Assembly (NCBI GenBank): GCA_963764685.1
Contig: CAVXTT010000001.1
Coordinates: 62,001-126,000, forward strand
From: CAVXTT01 sp963764685
Lineage (GTDB): Bacteria; Bacteroidota; Ignavibacteria; Ignavibacteriales; Ignavibacteriaceae
Direction of reading: 5' to 3'
DNA: 64,000 bases
Numbering within the stretch: position 1 is the stretch's first letter; every line of letters begins with the position of its first letter. The translations under genes were made by a program, and so were the position numbers. Positions 1-8,455 of the stretch are shown piece after piece. The notes under the pieces are model-generated. The model had not been told where the DNA came from and searched no databases. It saw only the letters and a program-made list of their open reading frames with translations.

Positions 1-288
1 GTAAGGAACGATCAGTGATCGTTCCGCCATGGGCACATCGCCTCCAAGATAGCGTTCCGCTATCGGCACCCACCCAGATGGCGTTCTGCACGGATCTGGG
101 AAAGGACAGGTGGCGTTAGCAATTATTACCTTATTATCCGCAATCGCGGCACCTATCCCTACTGAATTTTTATTGTCTTACGAATATTCTATTGAATCGG
201 GCAATCAATTAAAAAAGAAAGTTATGTACGGACAGGTCAACCCTGAATAAGTTATTCGCTAATATTGCGTCGTTGACCTGTCCTTCCC
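1..288 (-). repeat. Composite three-hairpin intergenic element, copy A
   Basis: Read on the minus strand, this segment is colinear with 29779-30057. Hairpin 1 has perfect 12-bp arms at 230-241 and 272-283 (GGACAGGTCAAC and its complement). A second, degraded hairpin lies around 100-155 and carries the CCACCTGTCC-type arm. Hairpin 3 is a 10-bp perfect stem at 5-25. No conserved reading frame is shared with the other copies, so it is treated as non-coding. It begins at the window edge and may extend beyond it. Confidence 0.8.
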
Positions 289-325
289 GTTCCCTCCACG
301 GTGGGCAAGCGCAATGACGATATTT

Positions 326-457
326 ATTCATACATTCATCCACTCCTCCATTCATCCATTCCTCAGTGCGTGGGATTGCTTCAGTCGAAGACTCCTTCGC
401 AATGACGACATTTATTCAGACAATCATCCATTTATCCAATCATCCATTCATTCATCC
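326..457. repeat. Degenerate 8-bp period arrays (ATTCATCC unit)
   Basis: Two short arrays keep an 8-base register. The units at 326-365 are attcatac, attcatcc, actcctcc, attcatcc and attcctca. The units at 422-445 are aatcatcc, atttatcc and aatcatcc, followed by a weaker unit. The ATTGC palindrome lies between the two arrays. The same unit, reverse-complemented, recurs at 30698-30745. The stretch 288-503 holds no supported gene. Confidence 0.75.
374..406 (-). repeat. 33-bp ATTGC palindromic repeat
   Basis: This is an imperfect inverted repeat starting GATTGCTTC and ending GCAATGAC. Its reverse complement is identical over all 33 bases to 30146-30178, and a diverged copy lies at 29699-29729. 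The CATTGCGA...GAAGCAATC theme is a palindrome type seen in many bacterial genomes (general recollection, not searched). Confidence 0.85.
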
Positions 458-503
458 AGGTAAAATTTTGAAGGTCTATCCCCTCTCGTATCAACTTATT
501 TTT

Positions 504-1616
504 TCAGCCAACTGCTTTATGGTTCTGAACCTTATTCCTTATTAACCTTCTGTAAAGGGAAAGATAAGCCTGCCCCATCTTTCTACTGCTTAGGTCTAAT
601 GCTCTCCGGTGGGCTTTAACTGCAAATGTTTTCAGCAGGCCCTTATGTCCGGTCAAATAATTAACTACGAATATCAACTCTTCCGCATCATTGGGAGTAA
701 CAAACAGGGCAGCATCATCCCATATCTCAAGAAGGGAAGCTGTTTTTCCAAGTACAATTGCGCACCCGGAAAGAGCTGCTTCAAGGGGAGTAAAACCGAA
801 AGGTTCATATTTTGCGGGAAGTAAAAATATCGAAGCTGATGCAAATAGCTCAGCTGTCTCTTTAAGGGAAAGCCGTCCCGTAAAGGATACGCTGCCGGCT
901 TTTGTTTGTTCATTATTTAATGGAGACATACTGCTCCCTGCTACAATGGTTTTCCATAAAAAGTTTGGTGCCGCATCCACAACCGATTTAATATTTTTAG
1001 CTTCGTCCCATACCCGTCCGGCAGTAACAATAATATCCTTCTTTACAGAAACAGTAAACAGATCTTTATTTCTCCCATTGTAGATAACTGACTGGTTAAG
1101 GAAATCGCCGTAAATGATATTTAGGTTCTGCAGCATATAGCGGGAAGGTGCAACCACAAAATCTGCACCGTGCAGTCCATTATAAACCCGCTGATAATAT
1201 TCACTCCACTCAGGAGGCGGAGATGTATTCCTGACATTCTTCCACCAGGAAAGTTTGTCCGTATGCCCCACAACAATTACCGGTGCCTGCCAATGCAATG
1301 AGCCGTAAGAATACGAATTAAGGTGAATGATATCCGGCTGATATTTATGTTCAAGATTAAGCAGCCATTCTCCCGATCTTCTGATATCATTCCAGGGATT
1401 ATCCATCCATTCAAGTTTATAGTCCTTTTCATAATAGATAACATTCTTTAATTGATGGATCTCTTTTTTTTGAGAAGCGGATGCAGGTTCTCCCGTAACG
1501 GCGAGGATTACCTCAATACCCTGCCTTTCAAAGAATGAGCATAGCTCGAGCGTATAGGTCCATATCCCTCCTATGGTATCGCTAGTCATTAAAACAAGGG
1601 AAGGGATCTTCATCAA
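504..1616 (-). CDS. GT4-family glycosyltransferase
   Basis: A 370-residue cytoplasmic glycosyltransferase with a GT-B fold. The N-terminal half has a typical GIWTY loop in a beta-strand context. The C-terminal half carries AGRVWDEAKN and the family E-x7-E motif in EPFGFTPLEA (about residue 270), which binds the nucleotide-sugar donor in GT4 enzymes. The length is normal for the family. The donor and acceptor cannot be read from sequence. It stands alone, with repeats downstream and a 430-bp gap upstream. A role in surface polysaccharide, glycolipid or starch/glycogen-type synthesis is possible. The family assignment is secure, the substrate is not. Confidence 0.85.
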   Translation of the reverse strand: MMKIPSLVLMTSDTIGGIWTYTLELCSFFERQGIEVILAVTGEPASASQKKEIHQLKNVIYYEKDYKLEWMDNPWNDIRRSGEWLLNLEHKYQPDIIHLNSYSYGSLHWQAPVIVVGHTDKLSWWKNVRNTSPPPEWSEYYQRVYNGLHGADFVVAPSRYMLQNLNIIYGDFLNQSVIYNGRNKDLFTVSVKKDIIVTAGRVWDEAKNIKSVVDAAPNFLWKTIVAGSSMSPLNNEQTKAGSVSFTGRLSLKETAELFASASIFLLPAKYEPFGFTPLEAALSGCAIVLGKTASLLEIWDDAALFVTPNDAEELIFVVNYLTGHKGLLKTFAVKAHRRALDLSSRKMGQAYLSLYRRLIRNKVQNHKAVG

Positions 1617-2047
1617 CCGCCAGCCCTATATATTTTATTTTTTAGATTGATAGTAATTGGCACAGCTCTTTTATGGTGGTTTAACATTAAATATTTTAAT
1701 AGAAATAGAAATTTGAATGGAAAATAAATGCTAAGGTATTGTACTATAGTGTTTTATATAACATAAAAGCAGCGGGTATGTGGATAACCGGACAGAAGTT
1801 GTTCCAGGATGTAAATAATTTCTACAGTTTACCGGAGATTTCTAAAGTGGTTTATTAGACTCAAATAGCCGATAAATTGAAAGCGGGTATTTATGATGAA
1901 AAAATTCAGCCCTATAAGGAGGACATCCTGAAGGCGTTATTAAAGGATGTCACCCCTACAGTTTCAAACCATCACTATTTACATCAATATACAAGTCCGG
2001 CAGTTTTTAAGAGCTCCTGTGCAACGACTGGAATTATATATACGCCC
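1617..2047. other. Intergenic stretch, no supported gene
   Basis: AT-rich sequence between the glycosyltransferase and the membrane protein gene. An open frame on the plus strand at 1877-2086 (69 codons) has no recognisable domain and runs antisense into the end of the neighbouring gene, so it is not called. No terminator or tRNA was seen. Confidence 0.5.
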
Positions 2048-2650
2048 TCACGGGAATTTAAACCCCCGCAGCTCAAGTTTAGGTGATGTCCTGATGTTGC
2101 AGAAAATAAAATAAATGGCTATAAATATGTCAAAGGCAGTAATGATATAGTAGAAGTAAATGCCTGTAGAGAAGTCTGCTATTTTCGCTGCCATCTTTAA
2201 CAAAATTGTTGACTCATACAGAAGCATAACTACAAAATAAAGATTTATCGTTGGTGAGTTAGCCGTCTCCTTCAAAAAGATATCGAGGATATTATATAAT
2301 ATTATCAGGTGCAGCAGGAATATCCCCGCAGAAGCGCTCACGAGATCACTGTAGAAAAAGATGGTAAGTACGAGAGCTGCGAGGGCGAAAGATATTTTTA
2401 ACCGTTTTTTATAATAGAGCACCGCCAAAAAACAAAAGTAAGATACGGCGAGATAGAAATACATTGGGTAGATTTTAAAGGTGTGAAGAAACAATTGCAT
2501 AAGAGGATCGCTGACCGCCAGGATCAGGAAATAATAAAAATAACCGTCCCTGTATTGCCGGAATACAGGGAGCAGCCAGAAAAAAATATTCAGGTTATAT
2601 ATAAGCTCGGTTAAGGGCATTACAGCTATTATGGACAATAAGGTGGACAT
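2048..2650 (-). CDS. Multi-pass membrane protein of unknown function
   Basis: 200 residues, almost entirely hydrophobic, with about six or seven membrane segments separated by short charged loops. Examples are the FFWLLPVF region near residue 25 and FFYSDLVSASAGIFLLHL near residue 100. No catalytic motif was recognised. The start overlaps the end of the upstream secreted-protein gene by 22 bases, which suggests translational coupling and a shared function. Both lie just downstream of the two-component pair and could belong to the same signalling unit, but that is inference from position only. Confidence 0.65.
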   Translation of the reverse strand: MSTLLSIIAVMPLTELIYNLNIFFWLLPVFRQYRDGYFYYFLILAVSDPLMQLFLHTFKIYPMYFYLAVSYFCFLAVLYYKKRLKISFALAALVLTIFFYSDLVSASAGIFLLHLIILYNILDIFLKETANSPTINLYFVVMLLYESTILLKMAAKIADFSTGIYFYYIITAFDIFIAIYFIFCNIRTSPKLELRGFKFP

Positions 2651-3054
2651 TCTCCTCCAAACTCTAAAGTAAAATTACCGTTTGTGAGGGATATTATTTC
2701 ATTCGCACGAAGTTCAGCTTTAGTAACCGGATCAGATCCATTTCTGATTATCTGATCGATCAGCCCGGTACTAAAAACACGGAATACATCAGAAGGCATA
2801 ACCGGATAGTTTCCAGGGTACAGCTGTTCCCTGCTGCTGTTCAATATAATTAAATTACCATCCTGTATCCGGAACATAAGTGTACCATCCGTATTATTAA
2901 AAAATTTCTGCAGTAATATACTTTGAATATTTGTATTAATTAAAACAGGGCCATACAAATTATCAGCTCCTTCTTTTGAATAGACAACCCCCTGTGCGTT
3001 TATTGAAGTGTATAAAATTATTACAAGGATGGACGACCAGAACAGGTTTTTCAT
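2629..3054 (-). CDS. Small secreted protein of unknown function
   Basis: 141 residues with a signal peptide (MKNLFWSSILVIILYTSINAQG), cleaved probably after about residue 20. The mature part is beta-rich with no known motif and ends in a short cysteine-containing tail (GGECPPYCP). The tail cysteines might form a disulfide outside the cytoplasm. It overlaps the following membrane protein gene by 22 bases. The gene is likely real because of the signal peptide and coupling. Function is unknown. Confidence 0.6.
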   Translation of the reverse strand: MKNLFWSSILVIILYTSINAQGVVYSKEGADNLYGPVLINTNIQSILLQKFFNNTDGTLMFRIQDGNLIILNSSREQLYPGNYPVMPSDVFRVFSTGLIDQIIRNGSDPVTKAELRANEIISLTNGNFTLEFGGECPPYCP

Positions 3055-3086
3055 TTAGATTCTTCCTTATGGAATAGTATTATGAT

Positions 3087-3101
3087 GCCGGAGCTTCCGG
3101 C
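3087..3101. terminator. Short GC-rich hairpin
   Basis: GCCGGA-gct-TCCGGC is a 6-bp stem with a 3-base loop, lying between the response-regulator stop and the next gene start. It is followed by TTTTG only on the plus strand, while the genes read on the minus strand, so a termination role there is doubtful. Confidence 0.3.
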
Positions 3102-3149
3102 TTTTGTGGGAACAGAAATGACTAAAAAAATTATCACGTACAACTGCAC

Positions 3150-3815
3150 TTAAGCTGTATTTTTGAAATTCTGATTTTCAATTGCAAACTTTATTAATGC
3201 AGGAAAAGACCTGAGGTTAAATTTCTGCATTATATTATGTCTGTATGAATCGACAGCTTTTTTACTGACTTTCAGCTTATCTGCAATTTCTGATGACATC
3301 AGACCCTCAGCAAAGAGCTGAAGAACTGCTTTCTCTTTTCCGGTCAGATTACCCGGATCACTTTCGCCAGTTTTGTTAGCCCCCCTGTATCGTGCCGCCA
3401 GTTCAATAATTCTGGCAGAAGTATAAGCCTGACCGAAATAAATTTCCCCTTCCGTTATTTTTATTATTGCTGAAATCATCTCCTCTTTGGTAACATCCTT
3501 CCCGATCAGTCCTTTAACTCCGGCAAAGTAAGCACTAACGATATTATGTTCCTCGCTGTACATAGTAACCAGAAGAATTTTTGCCGAAGAATCTATTTTC
3601 AGGATCTCCTTCGATGCATCCAGTCCAGACAGTCCCGGCATTGAAAGATCAGCCAGAACAATATCAGGCCGCATTTTTATATATTCCCTGAGCATCTGAC
3701 AACCATCGGCAGCTTCCCCTGCGATAACAAAATTTGCATTCCTCAATATCTGGATAATGCCGCTTCTCACAAGTTCGTGATCATCGCAAACAAGTATACG
3801 AATGTTATCCATCAT
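3150..3815 (-). CDS. NarL/FixJ-type response regulator
   Basis: 221 residues. The receiver domain (about 1-125) has the acidic pair DD at 11-12, the phosphoacceptor Asp56 in LADLSMPG and the conserved Lys in GLIGKD. A LuxR-type helix-turn-helix follows at about 155-215, with LTGKEKAVLQLFAEG and KKAVDSYRHNIMQK. It is a DNA-binding transcription regulator activated by the adjacent kinase. The start overlaps the kinase stop by 11 bases, the usual arrangement for coupled partners. Targets are unknown. The 11-bp repeat array upstream of the kinase gene is one place to look for its binding site. Confidence 0.93.
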   Translation of the reverse strand: MMDNIRILVCDDHELVRSGIIQILRNANFVIAGEAADGCQMLREYIKMRPDIVLADLSMPGLSGLDASKEILKIDSSAKILLVTMYSEEHNIVSAYFAGVKGLIGKDVTKEEMISAIIKITEGEIYFGQAYTSARIIELAARYRGANKTGESDPGNLTGKEKAVLQLFAEGLMSSEIADKLKVSKKAVDSYRHNIMQKFNLRSFPALIKFAIENQNFKNTA

Positions 3816-4614
3816 AAGGGACCTCCATCAGGAGCACCGTTCCCTCGTCGGGAGAAGAATTAATATTTAAAGATCCGCCGAGATGCTTTAATCTTTCCTC
3901 AATATTAAACAAGCCATTGCCTTTACCGTTTTTTGCTGCTTCCACATCCATTCCCTTCCCCTCATCTATTGTCATAATTTTCAGGTTTATTTCATTATAG
4001 ATCAGCTGCACATTAAACTCCCGGGCACCCGAGTGCTTGATAATATTATTTATACATTCCTGTACGATCCGATAGAGATAAAGCTCCTTTTCGCTATTAA
4101 GTTTCTTTACAGTCCCGCTTACATTTACCTCACCTGTAATACCTAAATTCCTCTTTATTTGTTCGCAAAGATTGATGATGGCTGCAGGCAATCCTAATTC
4201 TTCCAGCGCACGGGGTCTCAGATCAAAAATAATTTCCTTAAGATCTTTCAATGTTGAATCTATTACCTTAACCACCTCATTAGGATGCTCCTCGCTGTTA
4301 TTCAATTTCATTCTCATCAGGAGAAGATTCTGCCCGATACTATCGTGAAGTTCCCTCCCCAAACGTTGTTTTTCCATCTCAAGCTTTTCCTGGAGCTGCA
4401 ATGCGAATGTTTTGTATTTTTCGGTGATCAACTTTGAGGCATTTAATTCCGCCTCCATTTTTTCTTTAATATACTGTTTCTTATTGGGAAGCAATATATG
4501 GTAGTATACAATGTATGCGAACATTAAAATTATCACCGCAATCAGGATTGCAAAGAATAAGGGGTTATTCCAGGTGAAAATATATTTTATGTATTTGTTC
4601 AGTTCTTCTTTCAT
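3805..4614 (-). CDS. Membrane-anchored HisKA_3 sensor histidine kinase
   Basis: 269 residues. There is one membrane segment (about 19-41), then a coiled-coil stretch (50-85), the dimerisation/phosphoacceptor helix with His90 in GRELHDSIGQN, and a C-terminal HATPase domain with IVQECINNIIKH and GNGLFNIEERL. This is the NarX/DegS-like family that phosphorylates NarL-type regulators. No periplasmic or PAS sensory domain is present, so the signal must be sensed through the membrane segment, the coiled coil or a partner protein. It is transcribed ahead of the response regulator and divergent from the acyl-CoA synthetase operon. Confidence 0.92.
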   Translation of the reverse strand: MKEELNKYIKYIFTWNNPLFFAILIAVIILMFAYIVYYHILLPNKKQYIKEKMEAELNASKLITEKYKTFALQLQEKLEMEKQRLGRELHDSIGQNLLLMRMKLNNSEEHPNEVVKVIDSTLKDLKEIIFDLRPRALEELGLPAAIINLCEQIKRNLGITGEVNVSGTVKKLNSEKELYLYRIVQECINNIIKHSGAREFNVQLIYNEINLKIMTIDEGKGMDVEAAKNGKGNGLFNIEERLKHLGGSLNINSSPDEGTVLLMEVPYDG

Positions 4615-4803
4615 ACGGACAATATGAAACTATTTTTATTTAAAGTCATCCGTACAATTACCGTATTTTTTTGTTAAGTAATGCCAAATAGCATGTATTT
4701 CTTACCAGTAAGTATACCTCCTGTCTCATATTTACAAAAAAAGAAGAGCCAATAACCGGGGATTCATTGATTTGGTTAAAATTTTACACATTTTCTTAAT
4801 TAT

Positions 4804-4831
4804 GAACAAAGAGCCGGGAACTAAGAAACAT
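4804..4831. repeat. 7-bp period GAAC repeat
   Basis: gaacaaa, gagccgg, gaactaa and gaaacat sit in a 7-base register. It is a degraded relative of the cleaner array at 16930-16957. Confidence 0.4.
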
Positions 4832-4882
4832 TTAACCAAATATCCATAAATTATTTGCCTGAGCACTTCATTATAAAATGGG

Positions 4883-4976
4883 CAATAGTCTTACAATACT
4901 CTTACAATAGTCTTACAATAGTCTTACAATCCTCTTATTGACGTAAGACTATTAAAAGAGTACTAAAGGACTATTG
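4883..4976. promoter_or_regulatory. 11-bp tandem repeat array, putative operator
   Basis: Five head-to-tail 11-bp units run from 4883 to 4937: CAATAGTCTTA, CAATACTCTTA, CAATAGTCTTA, CAATAGTCTTA and CAATCCTCTTA. They are followed by an inverted unit TAAGACTATT at 4944-4953 and a weaker inverted one at 4967-4976. An 11-bp period keeps all units on about the same face of the helix. The array lies in the 519-bp divergent gap between the histidine kinase and the acyl-CoA synthetase, about 200 bp from the latter's start. A TAAATTTG at 5102-5109 resembles the Bacteroidota -7 promoter box. Regulatory function is inferred. Confidence 0.6.
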
Positions 4977-5133
4977 AAATACCATTGTTAGGGTATTTGG
5001 GCAATTCTTGCGAAATTCTTTAGAAAATTATCATAAATGAGATAAAAACCTCAACCCACAATCGAACCTTCTGTCATCGTACTAATTTATCTTGAATTAA
5101 CTAAATTTGCGCTTAAACTTTAAATCTTAAAAA

Positions 5134-7187
5134 ATGAACAAAAACATTAAAAATCTATTCTATCCCCGCACAATTTGCATAGCGGGGGCTTCTTCGAAAA
5201 AAGGGAGTATCGGGTATGAGCTTACTTCTACAATCTTAAGCTACGGATATAAGGGGGAAATAATCCTGATAAATCCAAAAGCTGATGAGATCCTCGGAAT
5301 AAAATGTCTTCCCTCAGTACAGAACATAAATAAACCGGTTGATATGGCAATTATTCTTGTGCCTAAAAACTTTGCGGAGCAGACAATAAAAGATCTGATC
5401 GAAAAAAATGTAAAGTCGTTTGTACTTATTACGGCAGGGTTTAAAGAAACCGGCTCAGAAGGGGAAGCAGCAGAAAAAAGGATCCTCGAACTTGTTAGAA
5501 ATGCAGGCGCTAATATGACGGGTCCGAATTGTATGGGAGTAATCAATACCCTTGATACTGTTAAGCTTAACGCTACTTTTGTTGCCGAGAAACCTGAAAC
5601 GGGTACTATTGCATTTCTATCCCAGAGCGGGGCTCTCGGTGCGGCAGTTTTGAATTCATTGAGGGAAACGGATATAAGATTCGCTCACTTTGTAAGCGTA
5701 GGAAATAAGGCTGATCTGAATGAAAACCATTTCATTGACTTCTGGGAAGAGGATGAAAATATTAAGGTCGTAACTTTTTACCTAGAAAGTTTTTCTGCCG
5801 GAGAAGAATTAATACAGAAGTTTGTAAATCAGAAAGTCTCCAAGCCACTGATAGTTCTAAAAGCCGGCAGAACGGGGAGCGGAATGAAAGCTGCCTCTTC
5901 ACATACGGGCGCAATGGGGAGCAGCGATAAGGTTGTTGATGCTGTGATTGAGCAGTTCGGTATGATCAGGGCCGATAATCTTAACGAACTTTTCAATACA
6001 GCAAAAGGATTTGAGAATTTCCCTCTTCCTGCAGGAAACAGGATTGCCGTTGTAACAAATGCAGGGGGACCAGCAATACTTGCAGTTGATGCACTGGAAA
6101 GAAATGGACTTCTGCTTTCTGAACTTACTGCGGATACTAAACAACAGCTTAGAGAATTTGTCCATCCCGAAGGAAGCATATCAAATCCTGTAGACCTTCT
6201 TCCAGGAGGAGATGCGGCTGCTTATAAAAAATCGGTTGAGCTTCTTGCATCAGATCCAAATGTTGATGCGGTAGTATCAATTTTTGTTGAGCCTGTAATG
6301 GTTAAACCGCTTCCGGTTATCGAGGGAATAAATTCTGTTTTATCACCTAAGCCGATAATTCAGGTTGCCATGCCATTGCCTGAATTCTGGAACTATTACA
6401 AGCAGAATTCTAATTATAACCGGCCGCTCTTTAAAAATCCGGAAGATCCTGCTGAGATCATCTCGAATATGTTAAGATTTAAACAATTTGATTTTAAGAC
6501 TTCAAGATTGACAGCCGGAAGTAAAAAGAATAATAAGTACGGCAGTGGTTTTTTAAGTAAAGAAGAAATCGATCTGCTCGGCAAAGAATATAACATTCCC
6601 CTGCTGAGAGGATCAATTGTAAATTATAAAGATCTTAAAAATTATAAGACAGAATACCCGGTTGTTATTAAATCCCATTCTGCGGAAGTTATACATAAGT
6701 CGGAGCTGAACGGTGTCGTAATAAATCTTAAAAATAAGGATGAACTGCTTGCTGCTGCAGAAAAGATGAGAAGGAATTTTTCAGATGCCGGTTATGAACT
6801 GAATAATTTCAATATTCAGCCGTATATTGAAACAAGATATGAGCTGCTTGTCGGAGGTTTCCGCGACAGCAATTTCGGCCCGATGATAATGTTCGGGACC
6901 GGCGGAAAATATGTCGAATACTATAAGGATACAAAAATGTATTCGGCTTATTTATCGGATAAGGATATCGAGAACTTAATCTGCAGTACAACCATCGGGA
7001 AGCTGCTTTCCGGAGTAAGGGGGAAAGCTCTGCAGATGTGAATGTGCTTAGGTCTGTCATAAAATCTACGGCAAGGATGATGATAGAAAATGATAATATT
7101 ACGGAATGCGATCTTAACCCGTTGATTTTGACCCCTTCAAATAAATACATTGCGGTAGATGTAAGAATTAAAACGGATAGTTTATGA
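5134..7187 (+). CDS. ADP-forming acyl-CoA (acetate-CoA) synthetase, fused subunits, one frameshift
   Basis: About 684 residues once repaired. The N-terminal CoA-binding domain is followed by succinyl-CoA-ligase-like domains with phosphohistidine His257 in SSHTGAMG. A C-terminal ATP-grasp domain follows (VVIKSHSAEVIHKS, then FNIQPYIE). Family members convert acyl-CoA, ADP and phosphate to acid, CoA and ATP. The frame stops at 7041 after VRGKALQM. The expected ending (CDLNPLIL, then YIAVDVRI) continues in another frame from about 7023 to 7187, so one G is missing from the run at 7019-7023. The repaired end overlaps lysA by 3-4 bases. Probably a sequencing error. Confidence 0.88.
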
Positions 7188-8455
7188 TTATTCAATCTTC
7201 TGACAGCTTTTATTATAGGAATGGCAGATTATACTGTGAAGATGTGCCTGCATCCGATATTATATTCAGTGCGGGTACACCTGTTTTTGTCTACAGTAAA
7301 AATTACTTTACTGATTCCTACAGGAAGTTTTCTGAAGCTTTCAAAGGTATTGATCATAAAATATTTTATGCCTGCAAATCAAATTTCAATATAAATGTAA
7401 TTAAGATTTTCGGTGAACTCGGCAGCGGCGCGGATGTAAACTCTGAAGGAGAGCTTATCAGGGCACTGCGTGCAGGTATTGATCCGCGTAATATAATACT
7501 ATCAGGTGTCGGAAAAACAGCCGATGAAATAAAGATCTCTATTCAGAAAGGGCTTCTGGTAATTAAGGCTGAATCTGAAGAAGAGATCATTCTTATAAAC
7601 AGGATTGCCGGTGAGCTGGGGAAAAAAGCTGAAGTTTCTGTTCGTATAAACCCCGATATTATCGTTAAAACCCACCCGTATATTACGACAGGATTGACAG
7701 AAAATAAATTCGGTATGTCTATTAAGGCTACAGAAGAGATATTCAGAAACAGAGCTGCATATCCTAATATCAATTTTACCGGGATCGATATGCATATCGG
7801 TTCCCAGATCACCGAGACAACTCCTTTCCTGAGAGCTGTTAATAAAGTGTATGATCTTTATGCAATACTCAAAAAAAGCGGCATAACTGTTTCGCACTTC
7901 GACATAGGGGGCGGGTTCGGGGTTCAGTATAAAGATGAAGATGTATTTGAACTAAACGAGCTTGCATCAGTTCTGATACCCGCTCTTAAAAAATTCGGCT
8001 GTACTATATTTTTTGAGCCGGGAAGACTCTTTACAGCAAACGCCGGAATTCTACTCACGAAACTCCTTTATACAAAAAGAGGAGAAAACAGGAACTTCCT
8101 TATAACGGATGCTGCTATGACAGATATTATTCGCCCCAGTCTTTACGGAACTTATCATCATATCCAGCCTGCCGTTCTTGATGAGGAAAGAGAGGAAATA
8201 ACAGCAGATATAGTTGGACCTGTTTGTGAAACCGGAGATTTTTTAGGCAAGGGAAGATCTCTCCAGGAAGTAAAGAGCGGGGAATATCTTGCTCTATTAT
8301 CTGCCGGGGCGTATGGAATGGTTATGTCGTCAAATTATAATGCAAGGAGAAGACCACCCGAAGTGATCGTCGACGGAAATAAGTTTTATATTGTAAGAAG
8401 CCGTGAGACATTCGATCAGCTGCTTTATGATGAAAAAATCGTACCGGAACTTTAA
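7184..8455 (+). CDS. lysA: Diaminopimelate decarboxylase
   Basis: 423 residues, a PLP-dependent fold-III decarboxylase making L-lysine from meso-diaminopimelate in the cytoplasm. Visible landmarks are the PLP lysine in FYACKSNFN (Lys65), HIGSQI, the glycine-rich phosphate loop GGGFGVQY, EPGRLFTANAG, the catalytic cysteine region GPVCETGDFLG and the C-terminal SAGAYGMVMSSNYN. Length and motif order are typical. The ATG overlaps the repaired end of the acyl-CoA synthetase, and its TAA shares a base with the start of the LD-carboxypeptidase gene, so the three are co-transcribed. Confidence 0.96.
   Translation: MIIQSSDSFYYRNGRLYCEDVPASDIIFSAGTPVFVYSKNYFTDSYRKFSEAFKGIDHKIFYACKSNFNINVIKIFGELGSGADVNSEGELIRALRAGIDPRNIILSGVGKTADEIKISIQKGLLVIKAESEEEIILINRIAGELGKKAEVSVRINPDIIVKTHPYITTGLTENKFGMSIKATEEIFRNRAAYPNINFTGIDMHIGSQITETTPFLRAVNKVYDLYAILKKSGITVSHFDIGGGFGVQYKDEDVFELNELASVLIPALKKFGCTIFFEPGRLFTANAGILLTKLLYTKRGENRNFLITDAAMTDIIRPSLYGTYHHIQPAVLDEEREEITADIVGPVCETGDFLGKGRSLQEVKSGEYLALLSAGAYGMVMSSNYNARRRPPEVIVDGNKFYIVRSRETFDQLLYDEKIVPEL

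Noticed and set aside
1..464. Possible CRISPR array in the repeat-rich start of the window
   Set aside because: The repeats are short tandem or palindromic units without regular 25-40 bp spacers, and no cas genes are present.
1877..2086. 69-codon plus-strand frame reading KAGIYDEKIQPYKEDIL
   Set aside because: No recognised domain and no ribosome binding site. It overlaps the end of the opposite-strand membrane protein gene. A faint resemblance to a uracil-DNA-glycosylase N-terminus was too weak to support.
7018..7187. Programmed -1 frameshift in the acyl-CoA synthetase
   Set aside because: A G run is present but no downstream stem or pseudoknot was obvious, and many other genes here have similar changes without slippery sites.
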